Below are positions 43,263 to 52,694 of a stretch of DNA of 64,000 bases, one piece after another; position 1 is the first letter of the stretch; each line of letters opens with the position of its first letter. The translations under genes were made by a program, and so were the position numbers. Below the pieces are notes generated by a model, which worked only from the letters and a program-made list of their open reading frames with translations, was not told the origin of the DNA and did no database searches. The stretch comes from Opitutus sp. ER46 (GTDB lineage: Bacteria; Verrucomicrobiota; Verrucomicrobiia; Opitutales; Opitutaceae), in contig NZ_QAYX01000023.1 in the NCBI RefSeq assembly GCF_003054705.1, positions 558,001-622,000 on the forward strand, in the 5' to 3' direction.

Positions 43263-45350
43263 TTAGTGACTTCCGTTGCGCCCTCGCCCGTTGGTCGCGT
43301 TGACCCGGGACGTGGGGCGCGAGGTGAAATCCTCGAAGTTCAGGTCGGCTCCGGCGCTCTTGTTGCCGTTGCGGTGCGAAGCCCCGTGCCGCGGATCGAC
43401 ATCTTCGAAGGTCAGTTCGGGCGTGCTGCGTGCGTGCGGGGCTGGCTTCGAACGGGGTGCGGCTTGGGACGCGATGCGCGCTGGCTTGCCCGCGGCCCCC
43501 GCGACCGGCTCCGCCCGTCGGGTCTGCGCCAACGCAGCGGTCTGCTCATTCACGCCGTGGACCAGTGCCAGCAGCTCGGCGACGTTGGTGCGCAGGACCG
43601 ACGCCTGCTCCTTGAGCTGTTCGGCCGCGGCCGCGGTCTCCTCGGCGCTGCTGGCGTTCGACTGCGTCACGCGGTCCATCTGACCCACTGCGGTGTTCAC
43701 CTGCGTGAGCCCCTGGCTCTGCTCGGTGGAGGCGAGGACGATCTCGCCGACGAGCGTGTCCATCCGGCGCGCCTTCTCGACGATTTCGCCGAGCGATTTG
43801 GCCACGGCGTGCGAGATGCGGACACCGGCTTCGCTGTTGCTGATCGCCTCCTCGATCTTCTGCGCGGTCTCCTTGGAGGCGTGCGCGGAACGCTGGGCCA
43901 GGTTGCGCACCTCGTCGGCGACCACGGCGAAACCCATGCCGGCCTCGCCGGCGCGGGCGGCCTCGACCGCCGCATTGAGCGCGAGGATGTTCGTCTGGAA
44001 CGCGATCTCGTCGATGGCCTTGATAATCTTCGCGATGCCGTCGGAGGAGGTCTTGATGGCGTCCATGGCCGCCTCCATCTGGCGCATGTCCTTCGCGCCG
44101 GTCTCGGCGGCGAGCCGCGTCTGGTCCGACAATGTCTTCGCCTGCTCGGCGCTCTCCACGTTGCGTTTGGTCATGCTGGAGAGCTCCTCGAGCGAGGCGC
44201 TCGTTTCCTCGAGACTGGCGGCCTGTTCGCTGGCGCCGTTGGCGAGGGTCTGGCTGGCGCTTGAAACCTGGTCGGACGAGGACGCGGTCTGCTCGGAGTT
44301 CTCGGAGAGTATCTGGGCGACATGCGAAAGCACGCGGTTCGTCTGGCGGGTGACGATGACGGCCGTGGCGATTCCGATGACGACGGCCACCGCGCCGCCG
44401 ATGACGAGGAGCACCATGAGGCTGCTGACGCGTGCGGTGGTATCGGTCGCGCCGGCATCCACGAGGTTGGTCGAGCCTTGCTGAATGGTTTTCACCGCGG
44501 CGGCGAACACGCCATAGGCGGTGGTCCGCGCGTCGCGGGCCGCGAGTTTGTGGTCGATGGCGTCCTTCAGCCTGAGGGTGCCTTGCTCGTAGGTCCGCAG
44601 GGCCGCGATGGCTTCGTCCAGCCGTGCGACGATCGCGGCGCTGCGGGAGCGCTCCTTCAGTTGCAGGAGCTTCAACGCCGCGACTTTTGCGCGGGCGTTC
44701 GCTGCGACCGCGTGCTGCGGATCCTGCGTGCCAACCACGCGCCAGCACGACATGCGGACTTCGGCCGCATCGCGGAAAGCGTCGGCCAGGAGCTTCATCA
44801 GCACCACGTTCTCATGGACGGCCGCGGCGGAACCACCCTTGGCGAGTTCGGTGCTGGCCTGCTCCAGTTGGGTGGTGACGGCCATGATTGCCTCGAACAA
44901 CCGGCCCCCGGCGGGGACGAGCTCGTTCCACTGCGCCTGGAAGGCGAGAGTGGACTCCCGGAACTCCGCGAGCGTGGTCTGATAGCGCTGGAAGGCGGGC
45001 AAGGCGGTGGCGAGACCGTCGCGCAGACTGGTGAGTTCCCCGTGCGCGCGGCTGAAGGCTTCGATCGCCTTCACCGCCGCCCGCGTGTGCTCGAGATCAC
45101 TCTCCACGACCTGCCAATGGGTGTCGTCCGAAGTGACGTCGTACCCGCGGGCGCTGATCGCCACGGCGTTGGCGCGCGCCAGCACTTCGGTGGCCAGCGC
45201 GCCCTGCTTGGTGAAGAGCGAGCTGACATCGCTGGCGTGGCGGCCGACGACGCGCAGGCGCACGAGGGCGAAGCTGCCGAGCACGATCAAGGTGAGGCAG
45301 AGCAGGCCGAAGCCGACTCCGATGCGTTTGCGGAGACTCCATTTCTTCAT
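43263..45350 (-). CDS. Methyl-accepting chemotaxis protein
   Basis: Chemoreceptor of 695 residues. Helix 1 (about 9-32) and helix 2 (about 310-335, [26 protein letters not shown]) enclose a large, mainly helical periplasmic sensor. The signalling domain holds the hairpin tip [44 protein letters not shown]. The C-terminal tail of about 90 residues is unusual: Ala/Arg-rich, then two similar acidic pieces ([11 protein letters not shown] and [11 protein letters not shown]), with no CheB/CheR pentapeptide. ATG 45350 ([13 protein letters not shown]) is clear. No other chemotaxis gene is nearby. Confidence 0.95.
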   Translation of the reverse strand: MKKWSLRKRIGVGFGLLCLTLIVLGSFALVRLRVVGRHASDVSSLFTKQGALATEVLARANAVAISARGYDVTSDDTHWQVVESDLEHTRAAVKAIEAFSRAHGELTSLRDGLATALPAFQRYQTTLAEFRESTLAFQAQWNELVPAGGRLFEAIMAVTTQLEQASTELAKGGSAAAVHENVVLMKLLADAFRDAAEVRMSCWRVVGTQDPQHAVAANARAKVAALKLLQLKERSRSAAIVARLDEAIAALRTYEQGTLRLKDAIDHKLAARDARTTAYGVFAAAVKTIQQGSTNLVDAGATDTTARVSSLMVLLVIGGAVAVVIGIATAVIVTRQTNRVLSHVAQILSENSEQTASSSDQVSSASQTLANGASEQAASLEETSASLEELSSMTKRNVESAEQAKTLSDQTRLAAETGAKDMRQMEAAMDAIKTSSDGIAKIIKAIDEIAFQTNILALNAAVEAARAGEAGMGFAVVADEVRNLAQRSAHASKETAQKIEEAISNSEAGVRISHAVAKSLGEIVEKARRMDTLVGEIVLASTEQSQGLTQVNTAVGQMDRVTQSNASSAEETAAAAEQLKEQASVLRTNVAELLALVHGVNEQTAALAQTRRAEPVAGAAGKPARIASQAAPRSKPAPHARSTPELTFEDVDPRHGASHRNGNKSAGADLNFEDFTSRPTSRVNATNGRGRNGSH

Positions 45351-45500
45351 GGCGAAAGACAGCGAACTTCCCCGCTCGCCGGTGGCAGAAAACAGCGGGA
45401 TTGATTGGTGGATCGCTATCTTTCGGCCACCTCGGCGCGGACCGTAGCGCGGTTTTTGCCAAATCACGCTCGGCCCTTGCGGAGCGTCTCCAAAATCAGG

Positions 45501-48005
45501 TTACACCTTGCATCCTGCACGATCCGGGCCGGCTTGGATGGCCGGTTTGCCGCCGACGAGCCGCCGGGAAGGCCACGCGAAGAGCGCGGCCCCGCTGATG
45601 ATCAGCAGGAGCAGGGCGCCCGCACTCAGACGCAGCGACGACGCCAGCCCTTCCGGCTGATACGAAACGCTGATCTCGTGCCCGCCCGCGTTCACCAGGA
45701 CGCCCTGGAAGGCATGGTTAACCTGCAGCAACGCGGTTGTTTGCCCATCCACCCGGACTTGCCCGTGGCGGGGCCACCGCGCCTCTGTGAGCACCACGAG
45801 GCCGGCGGTGGGCGCCGCGATGTGAAAGGTGGTGGTGGCCTCGGTCAGCCGGTAACGGGTCGCTGGCACGATGCGGCGGGGACCAACGGTGTCATCGAGC
45901 CGCAACGTTGCCGGAAGCGATTGCGCGGTGGTGCGTTGCACCGCCGCGAAGGGACGTCCGTCTCCGGTTTCGATCTCGCGCACCAGGTCGGTCGCGTGCT
46001 CATACCGCCGCGCGCGATCGGTGAAGAACGCGCGGGGCCAGCTTGATGGGCTTTCGTAAACGCCCAGGTCTTGCGTCCCTCGCACCACCCAGCCGGGGAG
46101 GCCGGCTGGAGCCTTGCCGGCGTCGAGCACGCAGAAACGGACATTCAGGAAATCGAGGAAGCGCTGGCAGCGGGCGGCGTCCGCGGCTTCCAGGTGATAG
46201 CGCCAGTCCCATTCGCGTCGGAGGGGCGACGCCTCCATCAGTTCCCGGTACGCCACGTTCATCAGCGCGTCGGGCGCGCTGATCGTCTCAATGCCGTACA
46301 CACCGGACCAGCCGGGCATGAGCGTGCGGCGGAGTCCGACCACCCGCCCCGGCTCTCGCGCGAGTTCCGGGCGGAGTTGCTCCAGCGCAGGCGACGGCGC
46401 GTGCAGGTCGGCGCGCGGACCGGGGCGGACGGTGAAGTGCGAGAAGCCGACCTCGGCGTGGAGACCCGGACGCCAGAGTAGAACGAGCGTGCAAAACGCG
46501 ATGCCGGCGGCGCGCCCGCGCGTGGGGCGGCGGTCCGTCAGCACGCGGCGGATAGCGAGGCTCAAGCCGAACAGCGCCGCCACGAGCACGCCGAGATAGC
46601 CCCAGACGAAAGGCTCGCTGCCAAGGCGGCCCGCGACGGGCTTCGTTTCGGGCGAGACATAGGTGAGGAGCCCGACGACGTAGGCGCCGAGGAGAACCGC
46701 CAGCGCGGCGCCCGCGATCTGCAGGTCCCGCCGGCCGACCGGCTTCCGCAGCCGGGCCGCGGCGGCAGCGAAGCCATAGCCCGCGAGCACGCTCCAAAGG
46801 ATGATCAGCACGCAGGAGAATGTGTTATCGACGTGGATGATCTGCCCGAGGAACGGCACGGCGCTGATCCAGCGCGCCGGCACGAGGCCGTACACGATCG
46901 CCATCGCCGGCAGCGTGGCGGCGACGAGTGCCAGGAACGTGCGGTCGGCGCGAAACCGACGCCAGCCCGCCACGAGGTAGAGGCAGCCGCCAAGGACCAG
47001 GAAGTTGGCGGAAGGATCGAGCACGACGGTGCCGGGCGTGAGCGGACGGAAGAGGGCTTCGTCAAAGCTCGCGAGCAGGAGGGACAGGGAGAGCTGCCGC
47101 GCGCCCGGGAGATCGTAGCTCGTGCGGGCATCTTGAAGCACCGATAGGAACGTCCACCACGTCGGGAGCGTGAGGACGACGAACAGGACGCCGGCCCACG
47201 CCGCCAAGGCGAGTTTGGCGAGACGCGTCCGCCAGGGAGCCCAGTCCAGCAGGAGCACGAGCGCCCCGGTGAGGTTCAGCGCCATGAGCAGGACATACGC
47301 CTCCTTGATCGTGCCGCTGTGCAGCAGTGCGAAGTTCGCCAGGAGCAGTGCCCCCAGCCAGCCCGCCCAGGCGCGCCGGCGGGTGCTGCGCGCGAGACGG
47401 AGCCAGCAGTAGAGCGGCCACGGGGCGTAGCAGAGACTGAAGACCGCGGGGTGATTCACGCGGAAGACGAAGAACCCGATGCACGGCGCGGCGAACGCGA
47501 CCCAACCGGCGGCGCCGTGGTGACCGGTCGCGACCAGCACGGTCAAGCCGAGGCCGAGACCCAGGAGGAATTTCGCGAGCAGAAATTTGAGGTCCCAGGC
47601 CCACGCGGCCCCCCGCGCGGCGATCACGAGAAAGTGCAGCGGGTCGCCAAACATCGTCTGGCCCTGGCCCAGGAGCGGGATGCCGGACGCGGAGTAGCGG
47701 TTCCACACCGGTAGTTCACCACCGGCCAGCGCGCGGTGCTGGAACATCGAATACGGCACGTGCTGCCACATCAGCGCCCCGACGTCGGAGCCTTGCACCG
47801 TTGTGGTCCGCGCCGGCCGCGCCTGCGGCAGCATCGGCGGCGACTCGTATAGCAGCGGCGAACCGTAGTGCGGCGAAACGTAGCTCTTGCCCAGGAACAC
47901 GACCGGATAGGCGCTGAACACCATGCCGGCGGCCGCGAGGAGCGCGATCGTCCATCCCGCCGGCAGGAGCCGAAGGCGCAGCAACCAGGCGCGGAGGAGG
48001 GTCAT
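45501..48005 (-). CDS. YfhO-like multi-helix membrane protein
   Basis: 834-residue integral membrane protein with about 12-14 helices and a C-terminal soluble domain (about 560-800), resembling the YfhO/GT-C-like group of putative glycosyl or lipid-linked sugar transferases. Typical parts are DVGALMWQHVPYSMFQHRAL and GELPVWNRYSASGIPLLGQGQTMFGDPLHFL near the N-terminus, and VVLTEARWPRHGQVRVDGQTTALLQVNHAFQGVLVNAGGHEISVSYQP near the end. ATG 48005 is taken; the 66-codon upstream extension is Arg-rich noise. Possibly involved in modifying surface polysaccharide, as other envelope genes lie to the right. Confidence 0.82.
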   Translation of the reverse strand: MTLLRAWLLRLRLLPAGWTIALLAAAGMVFSAYPVVFLGKSYVSPHYGSPLLYESPPMLPQARPARTTTVQGSDVGALMWQHVPYSMFQHRALAGGELPVWNRYSASGIPLLGQGQTMFGDPLHFLVIAARGAAWAWDLKFLLAKFLLGLGLGLTVLVATGHHGAAGWVAFAAPCIGFFVFRVNHPAVFSLCYAPWPLYCWLRLARSTRRRAWAGWLGALLLANFALLHSGTIKEAYVLLMALNLTGALVLLLDWAPWRTRLAKLALAAWAGVLFVVLTLPTWWTFLSVLQDARTSYDLPGARQLSLSLLLASFDEALFRPLTPGTVVLDPSANFLVLGGCLYLVAGWRRFRADRTFLALVAATLPAMAIVYGLVPARWISAVPFLGQIIHVDNTFSCVLIILWSVLAGYGFAAAAARLRKPVGRRDLQIAGAALAVLLGAYVVGLLTYVSPETKPVAGRLGSEPFVWGYLGVLVAALFGLSLAIRRVLTDRRPTRGRAAGIAFCTLVLLWRPGLHAEVGFSHFTVRPGPRADLHAPSPALEQLRPELAREPGRVVGLRRTLMPGWSGVYGIETISAPDALMNVAYRELMEASPLRREWDWRYHLEAADAARCQRFLDFLNVRFCVLDAGKAPAGLPGWVVRGTQDLGVYESPSSWPRAFFTDRARRYEHATDLVREIETGDGRPFAAVQRTTAQSLPATLRLDDTVGPRRIVPATRYRLTEATTTFHIAAPTAGLVVLTEARWPRHGQVRVDGQTTALLQVNHAFQGVLVNAGGHEISVSYQPEGLASSLRLSAGALLLLIISGAALFAWPSRRLVGGKPAIQAGPDRAGCKV

Positions 48006-48174
48006 GCGCCCGTTCTGACGCGATAAACGGCGGTTGGTTGCATTTGTTTGCGGCGCACCGGCATGTGTCGGTTGGCGCCGCCGCCACGTCGCCGCGCTGT
48101 GGGTCTGCCGCGGCGAGGTGAGGCCGCGGCCGGGCACGTTGCCCGCCGCGCGGTCAGCCCGGCTGGCGGCCGGC

Positions 48175-48840
48175 CTAGTTCGGGAGGTCGGTCGTGCTCG
48201 CAACGACCGTGGCGAACCGGTCGGCGAGTTCTGCTAGGGCCACGCGGTGCACCGTCTCCGCCGGGGCGGTCGCGCCCCGCAGGTCGGGCAGGTCGCGCGT
48301 GGCGCAGGCGTTCGCCACGACGGTCACGTGATAGCCATGGTCGATGGCGGCGCGGGCCGTCGTGCTCACGCACATGTGGGTCATGGCCCCGGCGAGGATG
48401 AGTTCACGGCGTCCGAGCCGCTGCAGCGACTCGGCTAGGGTCGTGCCGGCGAAGGCGCTCGGCCGCTGCTTGGGGATCACCGTCTCGCCCGCGAGCGGCT
48501 GCGCGCCGGGGGCGAACTCCGCGCCAGGCGAGCCGGCGGCGAACAGGCGGCTGTCCGCGGGGCTCAGGTGCTGGATGTGGATGATCGGCACATGGGCGGC
48601 CCGGGCCCGCTGCAGGAGGCGGTCGATCTCGGACAACGCGGCGTCGATGCCCGCCAGGGGTACCCGACCGCTCGGCAGGTACTCGCGCTGCGCATCGATG
48701 ATCACGACCACACTCTCGGAGAGCCGGCTGGCGCGTGGCTGGCCGCCCCCGAGCTGCACGAGCGTTTGCGGCGCGGCGGAGACGGTGGCGGCGAGGGAGA
48801 ACAGGGTCCAGAAGGCGGGAAGCAGGAGGAGTGGTTTCAT
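48175..48840 (-). CDS. Exported isochorismatase-like cysteine hydrolase
   Basis: 221-residue protein with a signal peptide (MKPLLLLPAFWTLFSLAATVSA) and the isochorismatase-like fold. The catalytic triad is present: Asp in VVVIIDAQREY, Lys in ETVIPKQRPSAFAGT, Cys in AGAMTHMCVSTTARAA, with the cis-peptide segment before the Cys. Most relatives are cytoplasmic (amidases, nicotinamidase-like), so secretion is less usual. It is divergent from a LysR regulator across 97 bases, which normally means control by that regulator. Confidence 0.9.
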   Translation of the reverse strand: MKPLLLLPAFWTLFSLAATVSAAPQTLVQLGGGQPRASRLSESVVVIIDAQREYLPSGRVPLAGIDAALSEIDRLLQRARAAHVPIIHIQHLSPADSRLFAAGSPGAEFAPGAQPLAGETVIPKQRPSAFAGTTLAESLQRLGRRELILAGAMTHMCVSTTARAAIDHGYHVTVVANACATRDLPDLRGATAPAETVHRVALAELADRFATVVASTTDLPN

Positions 48841-48937
48841 GAGCGGAGAACGCGATGCTAGCGGATCCGGCGCGCCGCGGCTAATGCCGGGATTTTTTGT
48901 TCGTATGCCTTTTGGTTATGTCGCCTGCTGGGGGGAC
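48841..48937. promoter_or_regulatory. Divergent promoter region, isochorismatase-like gene / lysR
   Basis: The 97 bases hold the control signals of both genes. A less GC-rich core (ATTTTTTGTTCGTATGCCTT, from 48892) is the probable promoter and LysR-binding zone. No exact T-N11-A dyad can be singled out. Confidence 0.4.
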
Positions 48938-49870
48938 ATGGAACTGCGGCATCTCCGGTACTTCGCGGTCGTGGCGGAAACGCTTCATTTCTCGCGCGCC
49001 GCCGAGCGGCTGCACGTCACGCAGCCTGCGCTCTCGCGCCAGATCCGCGATCTCGAGGGCGAGCTGGGTGTGACGCTCCTGCGCCGCCACCGCACGCAGA
49101 CGGCGCTGACGCCGGCGGGGGAGCAGTTTCTGCGGCGCACGCGGGAAATCCTGGCCGCGACGGAGGAGGCGGTGCTCGAGGTGCGCACGCTCGGGCGATC
49201 GCTGCGGGTGGGGCACTACGGCACGCTGTGGACCGACTACTTCGGGGCCGCGCTGCGGCGATTCTCCCGGGCGCATCGCGAGCTCTCGTTGACTCCGGTG
49301 GAGCTGACGCCGGTGGACCTGGTGGCGGCGTTGCGGCGGGACGAACTCGATTTTGCGCTCGTGGGTGGCGTGAGCCCGCGGCTCGAGCGGGAATTCGCCA
49401 CGCGGCGGCTCTGTGCCCTTGATGCCGTGCTGGCGCTCGCGGCCGACCATCCGCTCGCGAAGCGCCGCCGGCTCACGCTGTCGGACCTGCGCGATGCAGA
49501 CTGGGTCGTGTGGGACGAGCATGCCTTTCCCGGTCGCGTGGACCTGCTCCGCACCGCGGCCGCCAAGGCGGGGTTCACGCCGCGCGTGGTCGCGGGCGTC
49601 GACAGCGTCGCCTCCATGTTCGTCGCCGTCGCGACGAGCGGGGCGGTCGGGTATGTGCTGCCGATGACGCGGAAGCTCCCGCACTCGGGCGTGGTATTCG
49701 CGCGGCTCCAGCCGCCGGCCATCTGCTTTGAAATGCATGCGGCGTGGCGACGGGAGTCCCGCCATGCCGCAGTGCTCGCGGAGCTGGCCGCGACCCTGGC
49801 CGAGGGTTCGCGCGAGGGTGCCGGCCTGCGGACGCCTACCGCGACGGCTCCTGCTTCAGGCCGCGGATGA
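48938..49870 (+). CDS. LysR-family transcriptional regulator
   Basis: 310-residue regulator. The N-terminal winged HTH is canonical: MELRHLRYFAVVAETLHFSRAAERLHVTQPALSRQIRDLEGELGVTLLRR. The effector domain follows from about residue 90 (SLRVGHYGTLWTDYF ... DELDFALVGGV). ATG 48938 has a G-rich ribosome site (GGGGGG) immediately upstream. It probably controls the exported hydrolase encoded divergently. Its last codons overlap a short open frame on the other strand. Confidence 0.94.
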   Translation: MELRHLRYFAVVAETLHFSRAAERLHVTQPALSRQIRDLEGELGVTLLRRHRTQTALTPAGEQFLRRTREILAATEEAVLEVRTLGRSLRVGHYGTLWTDYFGAALRRFSRAHRELSLTPVELTPVDLVAALRRDELDFALVGGVSPRLEREFATRRLCALDAVLALAADHPLAKRRRLTLSDLRDADWVVWDEHAFPGRVDLLRTAAAKAGFTPRVVAGVDSVASMFVAVATSGAVGYVLPMTRKLPHSGVVFARLQPPAICFEMHAAWRRESRHAAVLAELAATLAEGSREGAGLRTPTATAPASGRG

Positions 49871-49949
49871 AAGCCTCGGCGTCGCGAATCGACGTCTCCA
49901 TGTCGGCGGCCAGTCGGCTGATGTCGGTTCCGAGCTCGCGATCGAGCAT
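49836..49949 (-). CDS. Very short doubtful ORF overlapping the lysR 3' end
   Basis: 37-codon frame (MLDRELGTDISRLAADMETSIRDAEAFIRGLKQEPSR) whose sequence looks like an amphipathic helix with natural composition. In contrast, the rest of the long frame it belongs to is a shadow of the amidase gene. It lies in the gap between lysR and the amidase gene. No Shine-Dalgarno is evident. Confidence 0.25.
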   Translation of the reverse strand: MLDRELGTDISRLAADMETSIRDAEAFIRGLKQEPSR

Positions 49950-49991
49950 CGACAGCCGCGGGACGACCGGCAGCGTGGACGGCTCGTCGTG

Positions 49992-51011
49992 ATGTTTCGT
50001 CCCCTTCGTTCCCTTCTTCGCTTCGCGCTCTTCATTTCGTTGGTGGTCCTGGCGCTCGCGCCGGCAAGTCGGGCGGCATCGGCGTACGAGGCGGTGCGGC
50101 TGTTTGGGGTCGACTACGTGGATGTCCGCGACGTCGGTCGGCGTCATGGGCTGGCGCCACAGTGGATCACCGCGCGCGACACGCTGCGGCTGCGCAGCAC
50201 GTGGACGACGCTCGAGTTCACGGTGCGGCGCGTGGAGGCGCGGCTGAACGGCGTGACGGTCTTCCTGAGCGAGCCCGTGGTGGCGCGGCTCGGCTCGCTG
50301 TACATCGCGCGCAACGACGCCGAACGATTGTTCGCCCCGATTCTTGTGCCACGACTCGGCCCGCGGATTTCGCCCCTGCGGACGGTCATGATCGATCCCG
50401 GGCATGGCGGGCGGGATCCCGGCAACCAGAACCTCCGGCTGCGGCTGCACGAGAAGACGTTCACGCTCGACATCGCCCGCCGGCTCTCGGGCCTGCTCAC
50501 GGCGGCGGGCTTTCGCGTGGTGATGACCCGCACGCGCGACCGGTACGTCTCGCTCGAGGAGCGCGCCGCGTTGGCGGACCGCCATCGGCCCGATCTGTTC
50601 ATCAGCCTGCACTTCAACGCGTTTTCGGACCGCACCGTCTCCGGGGTGGAAACGTTCGTGATGACGCCCCTGCGCGACCGCTCGACGCCGCAACGGGAGC
50701 GCGACCTGGAGATGCTGCGGACGCGCTTCCCGGGTAACGCGCACGACCACTGGAATGCGGTCATCGGCTACCAGATGCAGCGGGCCTTGGTCATGGGCAC
50801 GCATGCCGAGGACCGCGGGTTGAAGCGCTTCCGGTTTAGCGTGCTGCGCTCCGTGTCTTGTCCGGCCGTGCTGGTCGAAGCCGGTTTCCTCTCCAACGAC
50901 ACCGAAGGCCGGCGCGTCGCCGATCCCGCTCACCGCCAGCGGATCGCCGAGGCCATCGCGACAGCGGTAAAGGCCCACCGGACGACCCGGCAGGCTGCCA
51001 GTCGCGGCTGA
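49992..51011 (+). CDS. N-acetylmuramoyl-L-alanine amidase, AmiC type
   Basis: Secreted zinc amidase of 339 residues that cleaves the stem peptide from peptidoglycan, normally in cell separation. A signal peptide (MFRPLRSLLRFALFISLVVLALAPASRA) leads to a beta-rich N-terminal module (about 30-125) like a copper-amine-oxidase-N-type domain. The Amidase_3 domain starts at TVMIDPGHGGRDPGN (zinc His), then EKTFTLDIARRLSGLL (Glu), HRPDLFISLHFNAF (zinc His) and PAVLVEAGFLSND with the catalytic Glu. The ATG at 49992 gives the best signal peptide. Confidence 0.93.
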   Translation: MFRPLRSLLRFALFISLVVLALAPASRAASAYEAVRLFGVDYVDVRDVGRRHGLAPQWITARDTLRLRSTWTTLEFTVRRVEARLNGVTVFLSEPVVARLGSLYIARNDAERLFAPILVPRLGPRISPLRTVMIDPGHGGRDPGNQNLRLRLHEKTFTLDIARRLSGLLTAAGFRVVMTRTRDRYVSLEERAALADRHRPDLFISLHFNAFSDRTVSGVETFVMTPLRDRSTPQRERDLEMLRTRFPGNAHDHWNAVIGYQMQRALVMGTHAEDRGLKRFRFSVLRSVSCPAVLVEAGFLSNDTEGRRVADPAHRQRIAEAIATAVKAHRTTRQAASRG

Positions 51012-51314
51012 GCCGGCGCCGGCGGTGGCCGCCACCGCCAGAGTTGGCAAGTTGCAGGTTGGAACGTTGCAGGGACCTGGTCCGCGACTGGCCGGTCTTT
51101 CTCTTACTCGTACTCTTTCTCTTTCTCTCCGACCTGATCGGCCGACGTCCGCCGGCCGAGAACGAGAACCAAGGCCTCGAGAGTAAGAGAAAGAGGAAGA
51201 GTAAGAGAAAGATTTGGGGGGCACTTTGCCCCCCGTGTCCGGAAACCCCGGGCTGGTTCGTTGTAGGGGTGGTGCGGCCCAATGAGGGGCCCTGCCGTAA
51301 ATCCCACACCCACA
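51012..51314. other. Non-coding region filled by a repeat element
   Basis: No gene is seen between the amidase and the VOC gene. The first part is GTTGGCAAGTTGCAGGTTGG-like repetition (51042-51075). A long inverted repeat follows (51096-51212), and then G/C runs GGGGGGC...GCCCCCC (51216-51234) that can pair. Confidence 0.7.
51096..51212. repeat. Inverted repeat with 34-base polypyrimidine/polypurine arms
   Basis: The left arm (51096-51129, starting TCTTTCTCTTACTC) and the right arm (51179-51212, starting GAGAGTAAGAGAAAG) pair at 31 of 34 positions around a 49-base core with its own GC-rich dyad (GGCCGACGTCCGCCGGCC). A related element in opposite orientation lies at 61179-61271. Confidence 0.88.
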
Positions 51315-51806
51315 ATGAAGAATACCACCACTATGGACGCGCCGAACGCCACGGCCAAACCCGCCGGCTGCCGCCACACGGTAACGCCGCACCTCGTCAT
51401 CAAGAACGCGCTCGAGGCGCTCGCGTTCTACAAGCAGGCGTTCGGTGCCACCGAGCTCATGGCGATGAAGGCACCTAACGGGAAGCTCGTGCACGCCGAG
51501 ATCCAGATCGGAGACTCCATTGTGATGATCGGCGAGGAGGCACCGGAGTGGGGCGCGCTGAGCCCGACCACCCTCAAGGGAACGCCCGTCACGATCCATC
51601 TGCAGGTGCCCAACGTGGACGCGTTCATCGACCAGGCGGTGAAGGCCGGCGCCAAGGTCGTGATGCCGCCGTCGGACCAATTCTGGGGCGACCGTTACGG
51701 TACGATCGACGATCCGTTCGGCCATCGCTGGGGCGTCGCGACGCATCTCCGGGACGTAAGCCACGAGGAGATGGCGAACGCGTTGCGCCAGATGTTCGGC
51801 GCTTGA
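51315..51806 (+). CDS. VOC-family protein (PhnB/glyoxalase-like)
   Basis: 163-residue vicinal-oxygen-chelate fold protein: TPHLVIKNALEALAFYKQAFGATELMAMKAPNGKLVHAEIQIGDSIVMIGEE, then TIHLQVPNVDAFIDQAVKAGAKVVMPPSDQFWGDRYGTIDDPFGHRWGVATH. This is the PhnB/YdcN-like subgroup of glyoxalase/bleomycin-resistance relatives whose substrates are mostly unknown. The ATG at 51315 is taken; the next Met (51333) is also possible. It stands alone after the repeat element. Confidence 0.92.
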   Translation: MKNTTTMDAPNATAKPAGCRHTVTPHLVIKNALEALAFYKQAFGATELMAMKAPNGKLVHAEIQIGDSIVMIGEEAPEWGALSPTTLKGTPVTIHLQVPNVDAFIDQAVKAGAKVVMPPSDQFWGDRYGTIDDPFGHRWGVATHLRDVSHEEMANALRQMFGA

Positions 51807-51885
51807 TCACTTCCGAAACGGAGATCCACGGCTGAACCCCGTGGATCTCCTGCCGTGCGGCGCCGCCGAAGGGGCGGCGCGACGC

Positions 51886-52677
51886 TCAGCGGGGCGCGAG
51901 CGTGAGGAGCTGACTCTCCCGCGGCTCGCGGCGTCGATAATCCCCGCGACTGAAGTACTTCTCGAGCCACACGTACGCGCAGATGAAGAAGTACCGGCTG
52001 CCCATTTCCTTGATCTTGAGCTTCGCGACGCCGAAACGGCGGTTGCGCCAGGAAATCGGCGTGATGGCGAAACGGTAACCGCGGACGATCGCCTTGAGTG
52101 GAATCTCCACCGTGAGATTGAAGTGCGCGCTCAGGAACGGCCGGCAGCCGTCGATCACCGTGCGGCGATAGGCCTTGAAGGCATTGGTGGTGTCGTTGAG
52201 CGGAATGCCGAACCCGACCCGCACGAGGAAGTTCGCGATGCGGTTCACTGTCAGCTTCACCCGCGGGTAGTCGTAAACGTGGCCGCCAGGCATGAATCGG
52301 CTGCCAAACGCGCACTCGTGCCCCTGGTTCAACAGACGCCAGTAGGTGACGGCGTCCTCCGGTGAGTCCGACGCATCCGCCATCATGATCACGACCGCGT
52401 CGCCGTGGCTGTGATCGAGGCCCCAGAGAATGGCCCGGCCAAAGCCGTGCTCTCCGGTATTCCGTGTGGGCGCGAGCGTGGGGTACTGCTCCTTCAGGTC
52501 CTGCAACACGGCCCAGGTGCGGTCGCGGCTGCCGTCATCCACCACGACGATCTCGTGCGGGATGTCGGCCGCCGTGAAGGCGCGCACGATGTCCGCGATC
52601 GTGGACGGCAGGGACTCCTCCTCGTCGCGGGCGGGGATGATCACCGAGTAGAGCGAGAGCGGGGCGGGAGTGGGCAT
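51886..52677 (-). CDS. Family 2 glycosyltransferase (dolichyl-phosphate sugar transferase-like)
   Basis: 263-residue GT2 enzyme: SVIIPARDEEESLPSTIADIV, IVVVDDGSRDRTW, the nucleotide-sugar region EHGFGRAILWGLDHSHGDAVVIMMADASDSPED, GSRFMPGG, and PLNDTTNAFKAYRR. The C-terminal part (FKAYRR ... ITPISWRNRRFGVAKLKI) is the DPM1-like ending, without membrane helices. It likely transfers a sugar to a polyprenyl phosphate in surface glycan synthesis. It is 17 bases downstream of the epimerase gene. Confidence 0.92.
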   Translation of the reverse strand: MPTPAPLSLYSVIIPARDEEESLPSTIADIVRAFTAADIPHEIVVVDDGSRDRTWAVLQDLKEQYPTLAPTRNTGEHGFGRAILWGLDHSHGDAVVIMMADASDSPEDAVTYWRLLNQGHECAFGSRFMPGGHVYDYPRVKLTVNRIANFLVRVGFGIPLNDTTNAFKAYRRTVIDGCRPFLSAHFNLTVEIPLKAIVRGYRFAITPISWRNRRFGVAKLKIKEMGSRYFFICAYVWLEKYFSRGDYRRREPRESQLLTLAPR

Positions 52678-52694
52678 GGGCGGCAATGGGGAGG

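Noticed and set aside
51096-51212. Transcription terminator after the amidase gene
   Set aside because: The stem is very long with a 49-base core and no T-run follows; a related copy elsewhere shows it is a dispersed repeat.
49836-51764. Minus-strand frame of 642 codons
   Set aside because: Mostly antisense to the amidase and VOC genes. Only its last 37 codons lie in a gap and are listed separately as doubtful.
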